Notes under the pieces: model-generated
Told to the model about the DNA's origin: nothing
The model's input: only the letters and a program-made list of their open reading frames with translations
The model's database searches: none
Assembly: GCA_031553705.1 (NCBI GenBank)
Contig: JAVBLD010000007.1
Location: 59,802-123,801, forward strand
Source of the DNA: JAVBLD01 sp031553705
GTDB lineage: Bacteria; Bacteroidota; Bacteroidia; Bacteroidales; Marinifilaceae
Length of the DNA: 64,000 nt
Direction: 5' to 3'
Shown: positions 60,427-64,000 of the stretch, piece by piece
How the letters are laid out: every line of letters begins with the position of its first letter
How positions within the stretch are numbered: position 1 is the first letter of the stretch
Program-made: the position numbers and the translations under genes

Positions 60427-61521
60427 ATGGAAAAATATAAAATACCGATGGTTCCTGGGCCGGTTGCCGTGCCGCAGGAAATTTTAAATGCCGGTGCCGT
60501 AAATTACGGTTCGGCTGATATAGAGAAAGAGTATGTCGGTTTATATAAGAAAACGGAGAAGGCATTACAGAGGATTATGCAAACGAAAAACAGCGTTGCG
60601 ATTCAAACGGGAGAAGGGATGCTGGCTTTATGGAGTGCTTTGAAGAGCACATTGTTACCGGGCGATAGAGTATTGGCTATTTCGACGGGAATCTTCGGAT
60701 ATGGAATCGGTACGATGGCGGAATCGATCGGTTGTGAAGTGCAGACGATATCTTTTGGCTTTGATGAAACCGTCACCGATTTTGATATCATAGAGAATGC
60801 GATCAAAACGTTTCGTCCGAAAATGATCACGATGGTGCAAAACGAGACGCCGAGCGGAACGATGAATTCTGTGGTTGAAGTCGGAACCTTAAAGGAGAAA
60901 TACGGTGTTCCTCTTTTATATGTGGATGCCGTTTCCGGTTTGGGAGGAAGCGTTGTAAAAAGCGATGAATGGAATATAGACCTTTGCCTGGGGGCTTCAC
61001 AAAAATGTTTTTCGGCACCTGCCAGTTTATCTTTTCTTTCCGTCAGTGCAAAAGCCTGGGAGATTATTAATGAGGTGGGGTATGTAGGATATGATGCGCT
61101 ATTGCCATTTCAGACAGCCGTTAAGAATGCCTCTTTTCCATACACACCGTATTGGCATGGTTTGGCACAACTGAATAAAGCTTGCGAGCTGATCCTGGAA
61201 GAGGGATTGGCAAAGGTTATTCTGCGTCACGAAAAGGTCGCGAAGTACTGCCGGGAACGGGCGAAAAAAATGGGATTGCGGCTATATCCGGTGCCCGGAG
61301 CTATATTGTCTCCGACTGTAACCGCTATATATGTGCCGAAGCTTCTCTCTTGGCATAGCTTTGACACCCGGCTGAGAAAAGAGGGATTGGTTGTCGGAGG
61401 GAATTACGGCAGTCTTGCTGGTAAAGTATTCCGTATAGGACACATGGGGGCACAAGCCAATTTGAACCTGGTAAAAGAGGCGATGGATATAATCGAAACG
61501 GTCATTGTCAGAACAAAATAG
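60427..61521 (+). CDS. Class V aminotransferase (alanine-glyoxylate type)
   Basis: A 364-residue fold-type I PLP enzyme. The cofactor lysine is K193 in GASQKCFSAP, and the pyridine-binding Asp is D167 (YVDAVSGLGG). The opening MVPGPVAVP and the C-terminal RIGHMG are typical of serine-pyruvate/alanine-glyoxylate/PucG-like enzymes. Donor and acceptor cannot be separated from sequence. It stands before DUF2752 and the CCC-motif gene but with no obvious functional link. Confidence 0.9.
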   Translation: MEKYKIPMVPGPVAVPQEILNAGAVNYGSADIEKEYVGLYKKTEKALQRIMQTKNSVAIQTGEGMLALWSALKSTLLPGDRVLAISTGIFGYGIGTMAESIGCEVQTISFGFDETVTDFDIIENAIKTFRPKMITMVQNETPSGTMNSVVEVGTLKEKYGVPLLYVDAVSGLGGSVVKSDEWNIDLCLGASQKCFSAPASLSFLSVSAKAWEIINEVGYVGYDALLPFQTAVKNASFPYTPYWHGLAQLNKACELILEEGLAKVILRHEKVAKYCRERAKKMGLRLYPVPGAILSPTVTAIYVPKLLSWHSFDTRLRKEGLVVGGNYGSLAGKVFRIGHMGAQANLNLVKEAMDIIETVIVRTK

Positions 61522-61582
61522 TATATATTGGCACATTTTAAAGGAATAGGAAACCTTTCTAAATAGCGTAACGATATAAGAA

Positions 61583-61879
61583 ATGTTTGAATGGTTCGAG
61601 GCTCATCAGCTGCCTTGTTTATTTAAGGCGTTTTTCGGAATAGATTGTCCGGGCTGCGGATTCCAGACGGCTGTATTATGTTTATTACAGGGAGAGTGGA
61701 TTGCTTCAGTGATTGCTTACCCGGCTTTGATGCCTCTGTTGTTATTTATGGGATTAGCTGTTATAAGGATATGCGGAGTGAAAATGATAGGATTGAACCT
61801 GTTAAAAAACATCGGATTTGTTTGTTTGTTCATGATTTTTACGTCATATTTGCTTAAACTAATAGATATTTATCATTGA
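61583..61879 (+). CDS. DUF2752 membrane protein
   Basis: 98 residues. The domain core is the cysteine motif GIDCPGCGFQTA, followed by LLQGEWIASVIAYPALMPLLL and two membrane helices (about 40-60 and 75-92). Function unknown. The family often accompanies CCC-motif or TM2-type small membrane proteins, as here with the next gene only 9 bp away. Confidence 0.85.
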   Translation: MFEWFEAHQLPCLFKAFFGIDCPGCGFQTAVLCLLQGEWIASVIAYPALMPLLLFMGLAVIRICGVKMIGLNLLKNIGFVCLFMIFTSYLLKLIDIYH

Positions 61880-61888
61880 TTGTATTTT

Positions 61889-62218
61889 ATGGAAAATTAC
61901 GAAGCGTATAAGAGAGATTTACCTAATTCGACTTCAGTGTTGGTATTGGGAATACTGTCGTTGGTGTTTTGTTGGTGTTACGGTATTATCGGCATCATAT
62001 TAGGCATTATTGCTGTGGTCATATCGGTGGAATCGCGCAGGCTCTACTTACAGCATCCGGAAGAATATACGGAGAGCTCTTTTAAGAATTTGAATGCGGG
62101 CCGGATATGCGGGATTATTGCCCTGTGTATTTCTTCCGTAGTTATTATTGGTATTATTTTACTGTTTGTGGGTATTCTTGCTTTGGGAATAGGCTACATA
62201 CCATTTATAGCGTCATAA
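61889..62218 (+). CDS. CCC-motif (CD225/DUF4190-like) membrane protein
   Basis: 109 residues from the ATG at 61889; an in-phase earlier TTG at 61880 touches the previous stop and is less likely. Two membrane hairpins: about 12-42 (SVLVLGILSLVFCWCYGIIG) and 66-105. The usual CCC triplet is CWC here, followed by YGIIGIILGIIAVV. Cytosolic loop about 43-65 is charged (ESRRLYLQHPEEY). Function unknown. Likely operon with DUF2752 and the next gene. Confidence 0.82.
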   Translation: MENYEAYKRDLPNSTSVLVLGILSLVFCWCYGIIGIILGIIAVVISVESRRLYLQHPEEYTESSFKNLNAGRICGIIALCISSVVIIGIILLFVGILALGIGYIPFIAS

Positions 62219-62236
62219 TAAAAACTGGAAATATTT

Positions 62237-62866
62237 ATGGATTACAGATTTGAAATCAGTTTACCTAATAGCTCGGACTTCAGGTGTGAAATAGCTATTA
62301 ACGGAGATCAAACTTTTCAACAATTTCACGATACGATCATAGACGCATTGGGTTATGACGGATCACAGATGGCATCGTTCTTTACCTTGGACAAGGTTGG
62401 AAACCGGGTGAAGGAGATCGCTTTAATGGATATGTCTACCGATGACGAGGATGCCGGAACATTAGTAATGGATGTTACGACAATCCGGGAGATTGTAAAT
62501 GCCAATTGTATCGAATTGGAATATGTTTATGACTTTTTTGCCAACAAGTACTTCAAGGTAGAGTATGCCGGGGAATACAACGGGGATTCTGCGGGAGTAT
62601 TGCCTCTATGCGTTTATTGTGACGGGATTATTCCGGAACAGACCGGTTACGATGCGGAAGAGGATTGGGAGTTTGATAAGGAAGAGGAGGAGTATGACGA
62701 TAGTTTTATGGAAGAGTTCGGAGACAGCGGTGGAAGAAGAAGGGGGTTTGATGATGAAGATGATGATTATGAGGGAGATGATGATTATGAGGGAGATGAA
62801 TGTGATAAAGAGGAGGACTATGATGATCGGTACGAGAGTCTCGATGATTATATTGATAAACTGTAA
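62237..62866 (+). CDS. pRiA4b ORF-3-like protein with acidic tail
   Basis: 209 residues. The first 140 form the pRiA4b ORF-3/TnpR-passenger-like domain: YRFEISLPNSSDFRCEIAI, FHDTIIDALGYDGSQMASFF and IELEYVYDFFANKYFKVEY. Residues about 145-209 are almost all Asp, Glu, Gly and Tyr, including a doubled DDYEGD. It ends in LDDYIDKL. In this phylum the gene usually sits beside miaA, as here (13 bp gap), so it is not a transposon passenger in practice. Function unknown. Confidence 0.82.
   Translation: MDYRFEISLPNSSDFRCEIAINGDQTFQQFHDTIIDALGYDGSQMASFFTLDKVGNRVKEIALMDMSTDDEDAGTLVMDVTTIREIVNANCIELEYVYDFFANKYFKVEYAGEYNGDSAGVLPLCVYCDGIIPEQTGYDAEEDWEFDKEEEEYDDSFMEEFGDSGGRRRGFDDEDDDYEGDDDYEGDECDKEEDYDDRYESLDDYIDKL
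62762..62797 (+). repeat. 18-bp perfect tandem duplication in the acidic tail
   Basis: Unit GATGATTATGAGGGAGAT at 62762-62779 is repeated exactly at 62780-62797, encoding DDYEGD twice. It is in frame and so can change length without damage. Confidence 0.9.
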
Positions 62867-62879
62867 TAAATATTAATGG

Positions 62880-63830
62880 ATGACCGAAAAGGAGGTGACG
62901 CCTGTTGTACATCCCGTACCTCACACAAAGATGCTGATCGTGTTGCTTGGGCCTACCGGGGTTGGAAAGACTGACCTGAGCATAGAGATAGCAAAGCACT
63001 TTAATACGTCTATTATTTCCTGCGACTCCAGACAGATATACCGGGAAATGACTATAGGAACTGCCGTACCTGCACAGGAGCAGCTGGCGGTGGTTCCTCA
63101 TTTTTTTATACGGACTTTGTCGGTCGAAGAGTATTATAACTCCTGGCAGTTTGAGTTGCAGGCATTGCAAAAAATCCGGGAATTGTTCGCTACACATGAT
63201 GTGGTAGTAATGACCGGTGGTTCGATGTTGTATATTGATGCCGTTTGTAAAGGGATCGATGACATTCCGACGATTTCTCTCGGGCTTCGGGAAGAGTTGA
63301 TGGAACTGTATGAGCGGGAAGGTCTGGAAGCTATCAAGGCAATGTTGAAAGAGCTGGATCCTGTTTTTTATCAGGAGGTGGATTTAAACAATGCGAAACG
63401 GGTATTGCATGCGGTAGAGGTGTGCCGGATAGCAGGGGTGCCTTATTCGTCGCTTCGTACCAATACACCTAAGGACCGGGGATTTAATATTGTCCGGATC
63501 GGGTTGAACCGGGATCGGGAGGAGTTGTACGACCGGATTAACCGGCGGGTGGATCAGATGCTGGCGGACGGATTGGAAGCGGAAGCCCGCTCCCTATACC
63601 ATCTGCGCCATTTTAATGCTTTGAATACCGTTGGATATAAAGAGTTTTTTGATTATTTCGACGGTAAAATCGACTATGAAGAAGCGATACGGCTTATCAA
63701 GCGCAATAGCCGCCATTATGCCAAAAAACAGCTTTCTTGGTTTCTCCGGGATAGCGATATTTCTTGGTTTGCCTCGGAGCAAAAAGAGAAAATAATAGCT
63801 TTTCTTGACACTGTCCAAAATTTTGTGTAA
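62880..63830 (+). CDS. miaA: tRNA dimethylallyltransferase
   Basis: A 316-residue enzyme adding dimethylallyl to A37 of UNN-reading tRNAs. P-loop GPTGVGKT at 24-31, then SCDSRQIYREMTIGTA, VMTGGSMLYIDAV, NAKRVLHAVEVCR and the tRNA-binding KRNSRHYAKKQLSWF. It uses DMAPP from the MEP pathway. An IS256-type element begins 22 bp after its stop. Confidence 0.96.
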   Translation: MTEKEVTPVVHPVPHTKMLIVLLGPTGVGKTDLSIEIAKHFNTSIISCDSRQIYREMTIGTAVPAQEQLAVVPHFFIRTLSVEEYYNSWQFELQALQKIRELFATHDVVVMTGGSMLYIDAVCKGIDDIPTISLGLREELMELYEREGLEAIKAMLKELDPVFYQEVDLNNAKRVLHAVEVCRIAGVPYSSLRTNTPKDRGFNIVRIGLNRDREELYDRINRRVDQMLADGLEAEARSLYHLRHFNALNTVGYKEFFDYFDGKIDYEEAIRLIKRNSRHYAKKQLSWFLRDSDISWFASEQKEKIIAFLDTVQNFV

Positions 63831-63844
63831 ATAACAACTACGGG

Positions 63845-63870
63845 ATCCAGGTTTATACCTGGATTCTGTT
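63845..63870 (+). terminator. Hairpin behind miaA overlapping the transposase stop
   Basis: Perfect ATCCAGGT (63845-63852) / ACCTGGAT (63857-63864) with loop TTAT, followed on the plus strand by TCTGTTTT. It may terminate miaA. The transposase stop codon falls at the loop. Confidence 0.5.
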
Positions 63871-64000
63871 TTCAAAGATAGTCAAAAACTGATTGAAAAT
63901 CATTCCCCAGTTCCAAATGGGTTGATACCATTTCTTTTCAATTTCATTAATAGCCAGATAAACAGACTTTTTCAGGGCATCATCATTAGGAAACGAGAGT
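63853..64000 (-). mobile_element. 3' end of an IS256-family transposase, cut by window edge
   Basis: The minus-strand frame entering from the right edge reads LSFPNDDALKKSVYLAINEI, then EKKWYQPIWNWGMIFNQF and ends at FENRIQV (stop 63853-63855). This is the typical C-terminus of IS256/mutator transposases (W-x(4)-N-W-x-x-x-x-N-Q-F with terminal helix). About 49 residues are visible; the DDE catalytic domain and the far inverted repeat lie outside. The insertion is immediately downstream of miaA, and the near end of the element must fall between 63831 and 63852. Confidence 0.75.

Overview
The window is a chromosomal segment of a Bacteroidota bacterium, most likely of the order Bacteroidales. 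The evidence is the gene content (DUF4105/Lnb-type protein, CCC-motif membrane protein beside DUF2752, pRiA4b ORF-3-like protein next to miaA, REC-first hybrid kinases, thiamine cluster behind a TPP riboswitch), the near absence of Shine-Dalgarno sequences, and about twenty upstream regions that carry the Bacteroidetes -7 element TAnnTTTG. An orphan phosphotransbutyrylase gene would suit a butyrate-forming family such as Odoribacteraceae, but the genus cannot be fixed from sequence alone.

Layout. 1-2.4 kb: a PAS sensor protein cut by the left edge, divergent from a REC-histidine kinase. 2.4-8.1 kb: mannose-1-phosphate guanylyltransferase, an M23 peptidase, Dxr, RseP and a nuclease-fold lipoprotein. 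8.1-11 kb: a DUF481 outer-membrane protein, a small Lys/Glu-rich protein and a CorA-type transporter. 11-16.7 kb: a complete RND efflux operon (adaptor, pump, TolC-like channel). 16.7-24.7 kb: RluD, a PASTA protein, a LysM/ligand-binding lipoprotein-like protein, an EamA transporter, FtsE with a long acidic tail, Rpe, a gamma-carbonic anhydrase and Hsp20. 24.8-27.6 kb: tRNA-Gly(GCC), cysteine desulfidase and a cysteine-synthase-family enzyme, separated by good terminators. 27.7-34.3 kb: a deacetylase-like lipoprotein, UvrB, a lone receiver domain, a decayed thioesterase gene and PrfC.

34.3-35.6 kb is an AT-rich accessory gap with two broken lipoprotein genes and a perfect 19-bp hairpin. 35.6-40.7 kb returns to ordinary genes (DUF4105, TruA, YggS, DHOD-like, transglutaminase-like). 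40.7-47.7 kb is one thiamine operon on the minus strand (thiS-thiC-[tenI/thiD/thiE fusion]-thiG-thiH-thiF) read from a TPP riboswitch. 47.7-50 kb is a second relic zone: a 5'-truncated RND pump, a frameshifted small gene, a broken membrane-protein gene and a hypothetical lipoprotein. 50-64 kb holds a VOC protein, an MFS transporter, Ptb, cyclophilin, a BFD-type [2Fe-2S] protein, a pseudouridine synthase, PanB, Psd, CdsA, DUF2007, FtsH, RsfS, a class V aminotransferase, DUF2752, a CCC-motif protein, an acidic pRiA4b-like protein, MiaA, and the 3' end of an IS256-family transposase at the right edge.

Most of the window is core metabolism and envelope biology. Novelty lies in the three-domain thiamine fusion, the acidic FtsE tail, the receiver domain abutting uvrB, and the two gene graveyards (32.2-35.6 kb and 48.1-49.4 kb), where several small genes can be rebuilt only by joining reading frames. 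I found no CRISPR array, prophage, restriction system or recognisable novel defence system.
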